Shown piece after piece: positions 8,778 to 16,829 of a DNA stretch of 39,449 bases. Each line of letters begins with the position of its first letter. Position 1 is the stretch's first letter. The stretch lies in assembly GCA_015233725.1 (NCBI GenBank), contig JADFXD010000021.1:1-39449 (forward strand), given 5' to 3'. The position numbers and the translations under genes were made by a program. A model generated the notes under the pieces. It made no database searches, had not been told where the DNA came from, and saw only the letters and a list, made by a program, of their open reading frames with translations. The DNA is from Nitrospirota bacterium. GTDB lineage: Bacteria; Nitrospirota; Thermodesulfovibrionia; Thermodesulfovibrionales; Magnetobacteriaceae.

Positions 8778-10160
8778 TCATTGTTTTTTCGCGAGTCTTT
8801 TTTTTGTTACCCACCGGTCTATATTTTTCTGTCTGCCCCTGGCAACAGCAAGTGCGTCCCTTGGCACGTCAACGGTTATTGTTGAACCGGCGCCGATAAA
8901 GGCGTTTTCCTCTACCGTCACGGGTGCCACAAACTCTGTACCGCTGCCCACAAACACGTTGTCTTTGATTACCGTCTTGTATTTACTCTTACCGTCATAG
9001 TTACAGGTTATAGTCCCCGCACCGATGTTGACGTCTCTGCCTAATTGGGCATCACCGATGTAGCTCAGGTGCGACACCTTGGTAGAGGCTCCAACGACGG
9101 AGTTCTTTATCTCAACAAAGTTACCTATCCTTGCCTTGCTTCCAATCACTGAGGCTGGTCTTAAGTGGGCAAATGGCCCTATTGTCGCCAACGTTTCTAT
9201 CTTTGAGTTCTCAACCACGCTCGAGTTCTTTATTATAACATTATCTCCAACAATCGTGTCTATAATGATCACGCCTGGATATATTGTACACCCCTGACCT
9301 ATCTCCGTATGACCCTCCAGGACAACGCCAGGGTATATGATCGTATCTCTGCCTATGAGCGTATCCGGGGAGATCAGGATTGAGTCTATGTCCATCAGGG
9401 TCACGCCTTCGTCCATCCAGTGCGTGGCAATCCTGCATTGCAGGAGCTTCTGTGCCAACATCAGGTCGTATCTGCTGTTGACCCCCACAAACTCAGCCTC
9501 CTCTGCCATGACGGCGGCCTCCACCCGTAAGCCGGCCCCATTGCAGATCGACACGATGTCGGTCAGGTAGAACTCGCCCTTTTTGGCGTTCCTTTCGATA
9601 GAGTCCAGATATGGCAGGGCTGTCTTGCTAAAGACGTATATGCCGCTATTGACCTCTGTGATCTCTTTTTCCTGGTCTGAGGCGTCGCTTTCCTCTATGA
9701 TGCCGTTGATGGTGCTATCGGGGTTTCTCTTTATCCTTCCGTATGCTCCGGGGGTGGTGGTGTTGAATGTTATGAGGGTCAGGGCGTTGTTGTTCGCTAT
9801 GTGCTGCTGTATGAGGGCCTCCAGGGTTGCGGCCCTGATAAGGGGTATGTCCCCTGCTAGTACGAGCAGGTGGTCAAATGCCTCCCCGATGGCCGTCAAA
9901 CCTGACATCAGGGCGTCTGCCGTCCCCAGGGGTTGTCTTTGGTAGGCCATCAATGCACCGGCTCCCTCGTACAACGGCACGATTGCCTCTGTGTGGGTTG
10001 ATACAACGATAACCGTCTTGTCAATGGCATCTACACCATTGATGGCATCCGTGATATATCTGATTATTGGTTTGCCCAGTATCTTATGGAGGACCTTGGG
10101 GGTGTTGGACTTCATCCTCTTCCCTAATCCCGCTGCCAGTACCACTGCATGAATCTTCAT
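8778..10160 (-). CDS. glmU: Bifunctional GlcN-1-P acetyltransferase / GlcNAc-1-P uridylyltransferase
   Basis: This 460-residue cytosolic enzyme makes UDP-GlcNAc in two steps. The N-terminal nucleotidyltransferase domain opens with V-V-L-A-A-G-L-G-K-R-M, the pyrophosphorylase signature, followed by the conserved V-L-H-K-I-L-G-K-P. From about residue 250 the protein is a left-handed beta-helix of hexapeptide repeats with acetyltransferase motifs F-A-H-L-R-P and G-A-G-T-I-T-C-N-Y-D-G. It is full length. A GAGAGG sequence shortly before ATG 10160 serves as ribosome binding site. Together with glmS, separated only by a dispersed element, it forms a complete route from fructose-6-P to UDP-GlcNAc except for GlmM, which is not in the window. 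Confidence 0.98.
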   Translation of the reverse strand: MKIHAVVLAAGLGKRMKSNTPKVLHKILGKPIIRYITDAINGVDAIDKTVIVVSTHTEAIVPLYEGAGALMAYQRQPLGTADALMSGLTAIGEAFDHLLVLAGDIPLIRAATLEALIQQHIANNNALTLITFNTTTPGAYGRIKRNPDSTINGIIEESDASDQEKEITEVNSGIYVFSKTALPYLDSIERNAKKGEFYLTDIVSICNGAGLRVEAAVMAEEAEFVGVNSRYDLMLAQKLLQCRIATHWMDEGVTLMDIDSILISPDTLIGRDTIIYPGVVLEGHTEIGQGCTIYPGVIIIDTIVGDNVIIKNSSVVENSKIETLATIGPFAHLRPASVIGSKARIGNFVEIKNSVVGASTKVSHLSYIGDAQLGRDVNIGAGTITCNYDGKSKYKTVIKDNVFVGSGTEFVAPVTVEENAFIGAGSTITVDVPRDALAVARGRQKNIDRWVTKKRLAKKQ

Positions 10161-10220
10161 CCTTTGCCTCTCTCTTCTATGCTTTCCTAATCTATCTCAA
10201 ATATTAAAGTTCAGTCATAA

Positions 10221-10291
10221 GGGAAAAAAGAAGGGGGCGGCGCTTCTTAACCCTGAACCCCCCCTGTAAGGGCACCAGTGCCCTTGACCCC
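10221..10291 (-). repeat. Dispersed GC-rich element, copy without module
   Basis: On the minus strand this runs from GGGGTCAAGGGCACTGGTG through CCCTTACAGGGGGGG to AAGAAGCGCCGCCCCC and CTTCTTTTTTCCC. It has the same head palindrome and tail as 8648-8739 but lacks the 27-bp module. It lies between the htrA stop and the glmU start and is oriented so that the T-rich tail could terminate htrA transcription. Confidence 0.85.
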
Positions 10292-10340
10292 GTAATACTC
10301 AATCCTAACTTTTAATTTTCAATCCTAATCTTAATAATAA

Positions 10341-11492
10341 TCAAGTCCTTAGTTCGACTGTACAGTTGACCTTTATGATGTGCTTGCCCCTGAGAATCTT
10401 GATAGGCACGCTCTTGCTGGTGGTGGCAGATAGGGCCTTTACGATGTCTTGCATCGATGATACCTTAACGTCATTGACCTCAAGTATCACATCGCCTCCG
10501 AGGTATATTACCGTGTCGCTGATCTCAACCTCCTTGAATCCGCCCTTGATCCCTGCCCTGTGTGCCGGGCCGCCCTTTATCACCTCTGACACCAGGATGC
10601 CTTTGTCTACGGGCAGCTCCAGCGCCCGAGCGAGTTTTTCCCACAGGGGTACGCCAACGATACCTATCCAGGGTTTCTTGACCTTTCCGTATTTGATGAG
10701 ATCGGGGATAAGGGCCTTGGCGGCGTTGATCGGCACGGCAAAACCGATCCCCACGCTGCCGCCCGAGGGGGTAAAGATGGCGCTGTTTATACCGATCATC
10801 CTCCCGCTGGTGTCTATGAGTGGACCGCCCGAGTTGCCGGGGTTGATGGGCGTATCGGTCTGGATGACGTTTTCCATGACCCTGCCCCTGTTGGTAGTGA
10901 GCGGGCGGCTCAGGGCGCTTATTATCCCTGTAGTCAGCGTTGAGTTTAGCCCAAATGGGTTACCGATGGCATAGACCCGTTGACCGACCTGGAGCTCGTC
11001 GGAGTTGCCAAGTTCCACGGCCTTAAACGACGTCTGCTTATCGCCTGTGATCTTTATGACGGCTATATCGTTGTCCGGATCGGCTCCTATGAACCTGGCG
11101 CGGTATTTTCTGCCGTCGGTCATGGTGATGTTTATCTCTGTGGCATCCTCTATGACGTGGGCATTTGTCAGGACGTAACCCTCCGGGCTGATGATGGAGC
11201 CCGAGCCGGAACCCTTTTGAGGGTATATGGAAAAGAAGTCTTTGATTAATGTTGTCGTGGTGATGTTTACTACCGAGGCGCTGTTTTGCTTGTAGACGCT
11301 GATATTTGTCTCTTCCTCAGGTGTCAGTCGATTGGCGTGTGATTGCTCACATGAAAGCGCTACAACAAGCGACAAAAAGATAACCGGCAGCGCTCCCCGC
11401 CACCAGGTGCGACCTGGAGCGAAAAAAAACTGCAGGGAGCAAAACCTGCCCCGCCACGGTAAGGAGCGAAGCTTAATATCTCTAATGCTCAT
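10341..11492 (-). CDS. HtrA/DegP-family serine protease with one PDZ domain
   Basis: This 383-residue secreted or periplasmic quality-control protease has a trypsin-like domain with catalytic H112 (N-A-H-V-I), D142 (D-N-D-I-A-V-I-K) and S221 (N-P-G-N-S-G-G-P-L). One PDZ domain follows at about 285-383. The hydrophobic signal segment is A-L-P-V-I-F-L-S-L-V-V-A-L-S-C at about 34-48, a normal export core. Residues of about 8-33 (including W-R-G, F-F-F-A-P-G-R-T-W-W-R-G) are unusual and are encoded by a copy of the palindromic element at 11387-11471, so the element has been built into the leader. There is no convincing ribosome binding site at ATG 11492. It lies 35 bp downstream of yebC and is probably co-transcribed. 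Confidence 0.93.
   Translation of the reverse strand: MSIRDIKLRSLPWRGRFCSLQFFFAPGRTWWRGALPVIFLSLVVALSCEQSHANRLTPEEETNISVYKQNSASVVNITTTTLIKDFFSIYPQKGSGSGSIISPEGYVLTNAHVIEDATEINITMTDGRKYRARFIGADPDNDIAVIKITGDKQTSFKAVELGNSDELQVGQRVYAIGNPFGLNSTLTTGIISALSRPLTTNRGRVMENVIQTDTPINPGNSGGPLIDTSGRMIGINSAIFTPSGGSVGIGFAVPINAAKALIPDLIKYGKVKKPWIGIVGVPLWEKLARALELPVDKGILVSEVIKGGPAHRAGIKGGFKEVEISDTVIYLGGDVILEVNDVKVSSMQDIVKALSATTSKSVPIKILRGKHIIKVNCTVELRT
11387..11471 (-). repeat. Palindromic element inside the htrA signal-peptide region
   Basis: This segment contains CCAGGTGCGACCTGG (11403-11417), a variant of the 27-bp module stem with A-to-T and T-to-A changes that pair with each other. A second short palindrome lies beside it (GCAGG...CCTGC around 11431-11449), and there is flanking GCGCTCCCCGCC-type sequence. 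Relative to htrA translation the module is reversed compared with its orientation in the FAD oxidase and VWA genes, yet the frame stays open. Confidence 0.75.
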
Positions 11493-11527
11493 GAGGTCAG
11501 AGATTCTATCACACCACCAGGCATCAG

Positions 11528-12271
<744 letters not shown>

Positions 12272-12380
12272 CGCCAATCCCCCTTATGTCACTGTCTATT
12301 AAAAAAAATATAAATACCCATCTGAATATTCTATCACACCCCCCCAAAAAAATAAAGGGCAAGAGGAAAAGAAGAAGAAA

Positions 12381-12447
12381 GAAGGGGGAAGGACTCTGTC
12401 CTTCCCCCTCAGACCCCTATCCTGCAAGGGGACCGTCCCCTTGACCC
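12381..12447 (-). repeat. Dispersed GC-rich element with two strong hairpins
   Basis: One perfect 10-bp stem, GGGGGAAGGA with TCCTTCCCCC, has the loop CTCTG (12384-12408). The head palindrome CAAGGGGAC-C-GTCCCCTTG spans 12425-12443. In the minus orientation the first hairpin is followed by CTTCTTTCTTCTTC, so it can terminate the caspase operon. The sequence between the hairpins (AGGGGTCTGAGG on the minus strand) matches the copies at 22940 and 25171. The rest of the 12278-12488 spacer is AT-rich, and I see nothing else in it. Confidence 0.88.
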
Positions 12448-12488
12448 ATCTTAATCTTGTTGACAATGGGTTGATTATGTACAGGATT

Positions 12489-12599
12489 TCAATTGTATCT
12501 GGGAATACTCTCGGCGGTTGCAAGACTACCTCCATAGGCGTTGCCTTGAAGCGCAAGCAAGGCTACGGACAAAAGAGCCATCAGTGTTTTAGTGGTCAT
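12489..12599 (-). CDS. Tiny secreted peptide downstream of caspase gene
   Basis: A 36-codon frame starts at ATG 12599, six bases after the TAG stop of the caspase gene. TAGGA, which overlaps that stop, serves as a plausible ribosome binding site. The peptide begins M-T-T-K-T-L-M-A-L-L-S-V-A-L-L-A-L, a clean signal-peptide core, with a possible cleavage after G-N-A-Y-G, leaving about 15 residues. I recognise no family. It could be a genuine small secreted product coupled to the protease gene or the remaining 5' end of a truncated gene. The position and signal peptide make chance less likely. Confidence 0.45.
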   Translation of the reverse strand: MTTKTLMALLSVALLALQGNAYGGSLATAESIPRYN

Positions 12600-12605
12600 A
12601 GATTC

Positions 12606-14237
12606 CTATTTGGCGCTAGTCACTGTGACGATCTGGTGTGTTGCCTCGGCCCAGTCCTTTTGCGCCTTGATGAGGTCAAACAGGGTAACGAAGTCATCTG
12701 AGGATGGGTCTATCGTCTTGCCTGCAAACCCTATAAAGCCATCCACCTTGTTTCTAAAGGCAAAGACCTTCATAAATTCAGAGCCAAGCGGGGGAGTAAT
12801 ATTGCCGAGTTCCTTAAATTCACGGGCTACACCCTCCGAGACATGTGCAAAAGGTGAGTTACTCTCAGGTAAGAGGACAGTCACAAAGCCCTTTGCATCC
12901 ACGTTTAGCAAGACAACGTATACATCTTCTTCGCTCTTTATGGTGAAATCGAGGAGCTCACCGTTGCTGAATACAGCCTTGTCATCGCCACTTCCAACCT
13001 TGAGAAAGACGTTGAACCTCTGTCCCTGATTGGCGAGGGTTACCAACTCACGCACCTTGACGTAGCGGGCAACCCTTCTTACGGCATCGTCAACACTGGA
13101 GGCATTGTATAGCCTGTCACCGCTGGGGAGGTAAATGGAGTAGGGGCCTTCTTCTTCTTTCGTTATCAAGAGGTCGTAGTTGTCTTTTGCCAGCTCTACC
13201 CCATTGAGTGGCTTAAGCTTTACCCCAATGGGTGAGGAGATAGACTTGTTCTCGAGCTTGACCCTTAAATTCCCCTTTGATGACACAATACCACCTGGGT
13301 GGGGCTTATTAACGGCTGCACGTCCTTCAAATACGGGGATATTAATGGCCATATCGGCGTGTCTGAGCAGTTGAGGAATCTGGTTATGGTTGTTTGTATC
13401 CTTTTTGACGTAATTATAGAGCTCCTCGTAGGTTACGATGCCGTCGTTGTTGGTGTCTGCCTCAGCCTTAAGCCCCTTACCTCCAAGCCCCTTGATGATG
13501 GCGTTGGTCAATACCCCGTGGGGCCTGTTATCAAATGTGCCACCGCCTAAGTCGCTAGCCGTGTACTCTTCGTTTGAGGCCGATATATAGATTGTATTTC
13601 GGTACGGATAGGGTTCATTCCTGCGTTGGGTAAATGGTGACACATGTTTGTCTTTTAATGCACCAATGGGCAGGTATTTTGATATCCCTGCTGGCTTTCT
13701 CACAGACCTGACGGTATTGCCGGAGAAGCACGAATCAAATACCACAAAGAGCTTCCTGTCCCTGTCAAGTTCGCTTATAATTGGTTTGATATCCCTCCTG
13801 CCTATGATGAGAGATGAGATGAGCTTATCCATGTCATTCTTGTCAGCGTAGAAATCATAAGGCACAAGGGCGCCGGTAGAGTTACCAATAGGCGGGTTAT
13901 TTAGAACATCATCATAGGAACTTGTACCATGCCCGCTAAAATAAATGAAGATAAAGTCACCTGCCCTGGTGTTATTCTTTAAATGCTTCAGGCTCTTCAT
14001 AATGCTGTCCTTTGTGGCTTCTTCGTTTATCAGTGTCTTGACATTATTACTGGCAAATCTATAATCTCTCACGAGCATGTCTCTAACATCTCTTACGTCA
14101 TTAACGGGACCTTCCAACATATTAACTTCCTTGTACTCAGATATGCCAATAAGGACGGCATATCTCTTAGCATAGGAAATCACCGGCATACACACCAAAC
14201 CTACAAGCACTAAAGACCCAATAAATCCTCGTAACAT
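12606..14237 (-). CDS. Secreted caspase-like (C14) protease with EF-hand loop and DUF4384-like domain
   Basis: This 543-residue protein has a signal peptide (about 1-23, ending S-Y-A). The caspase-like domain (about 24-310) shows the catalytic dyad H103 in Y-F-S-G-H-G-T and C170 in F-D-S-C-F-S-G. Residues 261-272, D-T-N-N-D-G-I-V-T-Y-E-E, fit the 12-residue EF-hand calcium loop with ligands at positions 1, 3, 5, 9 and 12. This suggests calcium control, as known for metacaspases (inference). The C-terminal part, about 390-520, contains V-Y-V-V-L-L-N-V-D-A-K-G and resembles DUF4384, a domain often attached to such proteases. AGGAG eight bases before the ATG supports the start. It lies between two tiny secreted peptide genes in one operon. 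The substrate is unknown. Confidence 0.92.
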   Translation of the reverse strand: MLRGFIGSLVLVGLVCMPVISYAKRYAVLIGISEYKEVNMLEGPVNDVRDVRDMLVRDYRFASNNVKTLINEEATKDSIMKSLKHLKNNTRAGDFIFIYFSGHGTSSYDDVLNNPPIGNSTGALVPYDFYADKNDMDKLISSLIIGRRDIKPIISELDRDRKLFVVFDSCFSGNTVRSVRKPAGISKYLPIGALKDKHVSPFTQRRNEPYPYRNTIYISASNEEYTASDLGGGTFDNRPHGVLTNAIIKGLGGKGLKAEADTNNDGIVTYEELYNYVKKDTNNHNQIPQLLRHADMAINIPVFEGRAAVNKPHPGGIVSSKGNLRVKLENKSISSPIGVKLKPLNGVELAKDNYDLLITKEEEGPYSIYLPSGDRLYNASSVDDAVRRVARYVKVRELVTLANQGQRFNVFLKVGSGDDKAVFSNGELLDFTIKSEEDVYVVLLNVDAKGFVTVLLPESNSPFAHVSEGVAREFKELGNITPPLGSEFMKVFAFRNKVDGFIGFAGKTIDPSSDDFVTLFDLIKAQKDWAEATHQIVTVTSAK

Positions 14238-14262
14238 TAAGTATTCTCCTAATCTTTATCTA

Positions 14263-14436
14263 TTATTCTTCCTTGATTAACTTGCCATCTTTCCATATAC
14301 CACGTTTTACTCGACCATCAGGGTAGGTCAAAGTCCCTTTTTGTGCATGGATACTGTATGGTAAAGAGATCAAAGCTGCGATACTGACAAGAACACTGAC
14401 AAGTAGCGCTGTTATCTTCCTCCCTGGTTGCTGCAT
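14263..14436 (-). CDS. Small secreted MORN-like peptide
   Basis: This 57-residue frame has a strong ribosome binding site (GGAGG six bases before ATG 14436). It has a signal peptide (L-L-V-S-V-L-V-S-I-A-A-L-I, ending S-I-H-A) and a mature part of about 26 residues, G-T-L-T-Y-P-D-G-R-V-K-R-G-I-W, which matches the end of a MORN repeat. It stops 25 bp before the caspase gene on the same strand, so it is probably the first gene of that operon. It may be a processed partner or substrate of the protease, or a remnant of a longer MORN protein. This is inference from position only. Confidence 0.75.
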   Translation of the reverse strand: MQQPGRKITALLVSVLVSIAALISLPYSIHAQKGTLTYPDGRVKRGIWKDGKLIKEE

Positions 14437-14525
14437 AACTCACCTCCGTTTTTATATCTTGACCTCTATTGTATCAGTTTGGATTTGTCAAATTCAACTC
14501 TATGCTTGAGAGCGATGAATCCTGC

Positions 14526-14555
14526 TTGAGTTTTTTATATGCCTTGTTGTATTAT
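14526..14555 (+). promoter_or_regulatory. Candidate sigma-70 promoter of nfeD (leaderless arrangement)
   Basis: TTGAGT at 14526-14531 and TATTAT at 14550-14555 are separated by 18 bp. The -10-like box ends seven bases before ATG 14563, and no Shine-Dalgarno sequence is present, so transcription would start at or next to the start codon. Confidence 0.45.
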
Positions 14556-14562
14556 ATTGATT

Positions 14563-15870
14563 ATGAAGAGGATATTTTTTCTTATTATAGTCGTAGCGCT
14601 AACGACTACAGCATTTGCCGAGCAGCCTAAGTCGGTTATGGCCATTAAGGTCAATGGTGTAATCGACCCTGTATCGTCTGAGTTCATAACCAAGGGCATC
14701 GCCAAGGCCAACAAGGCCAACTATGAGGCCCTTGTCATTGAGCTTGACACCCCTGGAGGGTTGGATACATCGATGCGGGAGATCATCAAGGATATCAATG
14801 CGAGCAAGACGCCAATTGTGGTGTTTGTCTCACCATCGGGGGCACGGGCGGCATCTGCCGGGGTCTTTATAACCATGGCAGCCCATGTGGCCGCTATGGC
14901 GCCGGGGACCAACATCGGGGCAGCTCATCCCGTTGCCATAGGCTCCAAGATGGATGACACCATGACCGAAAAGACCACAAACGATGCCGTCGCCTACATA
15001 AAGTCCCTGGCCAGTTCGCGCGGCAGAAACGCCAGGTGGGCCGAGGATGCCGTCAGAAAAAGCGTCTCCATCACCGCCTCCGAGGCCCTCGCCAACAACG
15101 TCATAGATGTCACAGCCGAAGACCTCAACGACCTCCTCAAAAAAATCGACGGCAAGACCGTGAAGCTCAACAATAAAGACATCGCTCTCCAGACAAAAAA
15201 CGCAAAGGTTACATACGAGCAGATGAGCCTGCGCCTGTCTATCCTGAGCACCATAACCAATCCCAACGTGGCCTATATACTGTTGATCCTGGGCTTTTAT
15301 GGACTGTTCTTTGAGCTGACAACCCCAGGGGCAATCCTGCCAGGTGTCATTGGCGCCATATGTCTCATCCTGTCATTTTATGCCCTGCAGGGCCTACCGG
15401 TCAACTATGCCGGACTGCTCCTTATCATCCTTGCGGTTATACTGTTTATAATGGAGATCAAGATAGTCTCTCATGGAGTGCTTACAATCGGAGGGATCAT
15501 CGCAATGACCATTGGTTCTCTAATGCTCTTTGAGTCGTCGTCGCCTTTCTTTAAGCTCTCGATACACCTGGTGATCCTGGCCGTGTTGACGACGGCGGTC
15601 TTTTTTGTTGCCCTGGTTGGGCTTGCCTACAAGGCGTACAGGCGTAAGCCATTAACTGGTATGGATGCCCTTGTTGGTAGGACAGGTATATCCCAAACCG
15701 ATATCCTACCATATGATAGCCCACAAGAGGGTATGGTTATGATACGCGGGGAGCTATGGAGGGCGTGGAGCGAGGAACACATCAGTAAGGGAAAGGAGGT
15801 TAGCGTAGTTGACATCTCAGGGTTGAGGCTCAAGGTAAAGGAAAGCAGGTGCGACCTGCCGCGTCCATAG
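14563..15870 (+). CDS. nfeD: NfeD-family membrane serine protease (long form, ClpP-like)
   Basis: This membrane protein of 435 residues has a signal peptide (M-K-R-I-F-F-L-I-I-V-V-A-L, cleavage near A-F-A). The ClpP/SppA-like domain (about 20-215) carries S98 in A-A-S-A-G-V and K137 in E-K-T-T-N-D, placed like the Ser-Lys dyad of archaeal 1510-N. Several membrane spans follow (about 225-365). The C-terminal OB-like NfeD domain starts G-M-D-A-L-V-G-R-T-G. I take ATG 14563 because it begins the signal peptide. An upstream ATG at 14539 adds eight residues. The last codons, S-R-C-D-L-P-R-P, are encoded by the palindrome GCAGGTGCGACCTGC, so the C-terminus appears altered by a repeat. It pairs with the slipin gene 63 bp downstream, the classic NfeD-SPFH partnership in membrane quality control. 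Confidence 0.93.
   Translation: MKRIFFLIIVVALTTTAFAEQPKSVMAIKVNGVIDPVSSEFITKGIAKANKANYEALVIELDTPGGLDTSMREIIKDINASKTPIVVFVSPSGARAASAGVFITMAAHVAAMAPGTNIGAAHPVAIGSKMDDTMTEKTTNDAVAYIKSLASSRGRNARWAEDAVRKSVSITASEALANNVIDVTAEDLNDLLKKIDGKTVKLNNKDIALQTKNAKVTYEQMSLRLSILSTITNPNVAYILLILGFYGLFFELTTPGAILPGVIGAICLILSFYALQGLPVNYAGLLLIILAVILFIMEIKIVSHGVLTIGGIIAMTIGSLMLFESSSPFFKLSIHLVILAVLTTAVFFVALVGLAYKAYRRKPLTGMDALVGRTGISQTDILPYDSPQEGMVMIRGELWRAWSEEHISKGKEVSVVDISGLRLKVKESRCDLPRP
15845..15859. repeat. Isolated palindrome related to the 27-bp module, in nfeD 3' end
   Basis: GCAGGTGCGACCTGC is a perfect 6-bp inverted repeat around GCG with the same architecture as the module stem CCAGGAGCGTCCTGG. It differs at two positions on each arm in a matched way. 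It encodes the last residues of NfeD, and the rest of the module is not preserved. Confidence 0.55.
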
Positions 15871-15933
15871 CGGGGGTACGTCTATAAGGAATTTGGCAGC
15901 TAATACATAAAAATATACAAGGGAGGATTGTAA

Positions 15934-16737
15934 ATGTTTTCAGGATCGTATGCGATGTTTTTGCTATTGGCGGTGTTATTTTTTCTATGGAGTGCGATTA
16001 AGATATTGAATGAGTACGAGAGGGGCGTTGTCTTTAGGTTAGGGCGGGTTATTCCGGTAAGGGGGCCAGGGTTGGTCTTGATCCTCCCCATTATTGACAG
16101 GCTCGTCAGGGTAAGTCTCAGGACGGTGACGATGGACGTCCCTTCTCAGGATATAATAACAAGGGACAACGTCACGGTCAAGGTCAACGCCGTTGTCTAC
16201 TTCAGGGTCATAGACCCCATACGGGCCGTGACGGAGATAGAGGACTACTACTTTGGCACCAGTCAGATAGCCCAGACGACGCTCAGAAGCGTCCTGGGGC
16301 AGAGCCAGTTGGATGACCTGTTGTCAAAACGCGACGCGATAAACTCCGATCTGCAGAGGATCATCGACCTTCAAACCGAGCCCTGGGGGATAAAGGTCAC
16401 CGCCGTGGAGACAAAAAACGTAGACCTCCCCGCCGAAATGCAGAGGGCTATAGCCAAACAGGCAGAGGCCGAACGTGAGCGAAGGGCAAAGATTATCCAT
16501 GCCGAGGGTGAACAGCAGGCGGCTCAAAAGCTGGCCGACGCCGCAAAGATCATCGCATCGGAGTCTGGCACGCTTCAACTGCGCTATCTCCAGACCTTGA
16601 CCGAAATCTCAGCCGAAAAGAACTCCACTATCATCTTTCCGCTCCCTATAGATTTAATTACACCCTTTATCGATTTTTTTAAGCGTAAAGATGACAACTC
16701 AGCAGTGAGCCTGCCAACACGACCACCTCAACAATAA
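15934..16737 (+). CDS. Slipin / stomatin-like SPFH-domain protein
   Basis: This 267-residue membrane-anchored protein has one N-terminal hydrophobic segment (about 4-24) followed by a Band 7/SPFH domain (about 25-190). Typical motifs are [13 protein letters not shown] and [12 protein letters not shown]. An alanine- and charge-rich helix ([12 protein letters not shown]) drives oligomerisation in the family. GGAGG seven bases upstream supports the start. It follows nfeD, and the partner protease is thought to cleave slipins near the C-terminus. A hairpin follows at 16789. Confidence 0.95.
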   Translation: MFSGSYAMFLLLAVLFFLWSAIKILNEYERGVVFRLGRVIPVRGPGLVLILPIIDRLVRVSLRTVTMDVPSQDIITRDNVTVKVNAVVYFRVIDPIRAVTEIEDYYFGTSQIAQTTLRSVLGQSQLDDLLSKRDAINSDLQRIIDLQTEPWGIKVTAVETKNVDLPAEMQRAIAKQAEAERERRAKIIHAEGEQQAAQKLADAAKIIASESGTLQLRYLQTLTEISAEKNSTIIFPLPIDLITPFIDFFKRKDDNSAVSLPTRPPQQ

Positions 16738-16788
16738 ACTTAGGCCAGATATATAGCGCTTTTCGATTGTATGAAATACAAAGAAAAA

Positions 16789-16825
16789 GGGGGCAGCGCC
16801 GCCCCCCTTCTTTTTTCTTCTTTTT
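16789..16825. terminator. Bidirectional terminator between slipin and VWA genes
   Basis: GGGGGC (16789-16794) pairs with GCCCCC (16801-16806) around AGCGCC. The hairpin is followed by TTCTTTTTTCTTCTTTTTC and preceded by an A-rich run. It abuts the stop of the convergent VWA gene at 16830. The GCAGCGCCGCCCCC sequence is the tail of the dispersed element family. Confidence 0.85.
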
Positions 16826-16829
16826 CTTG

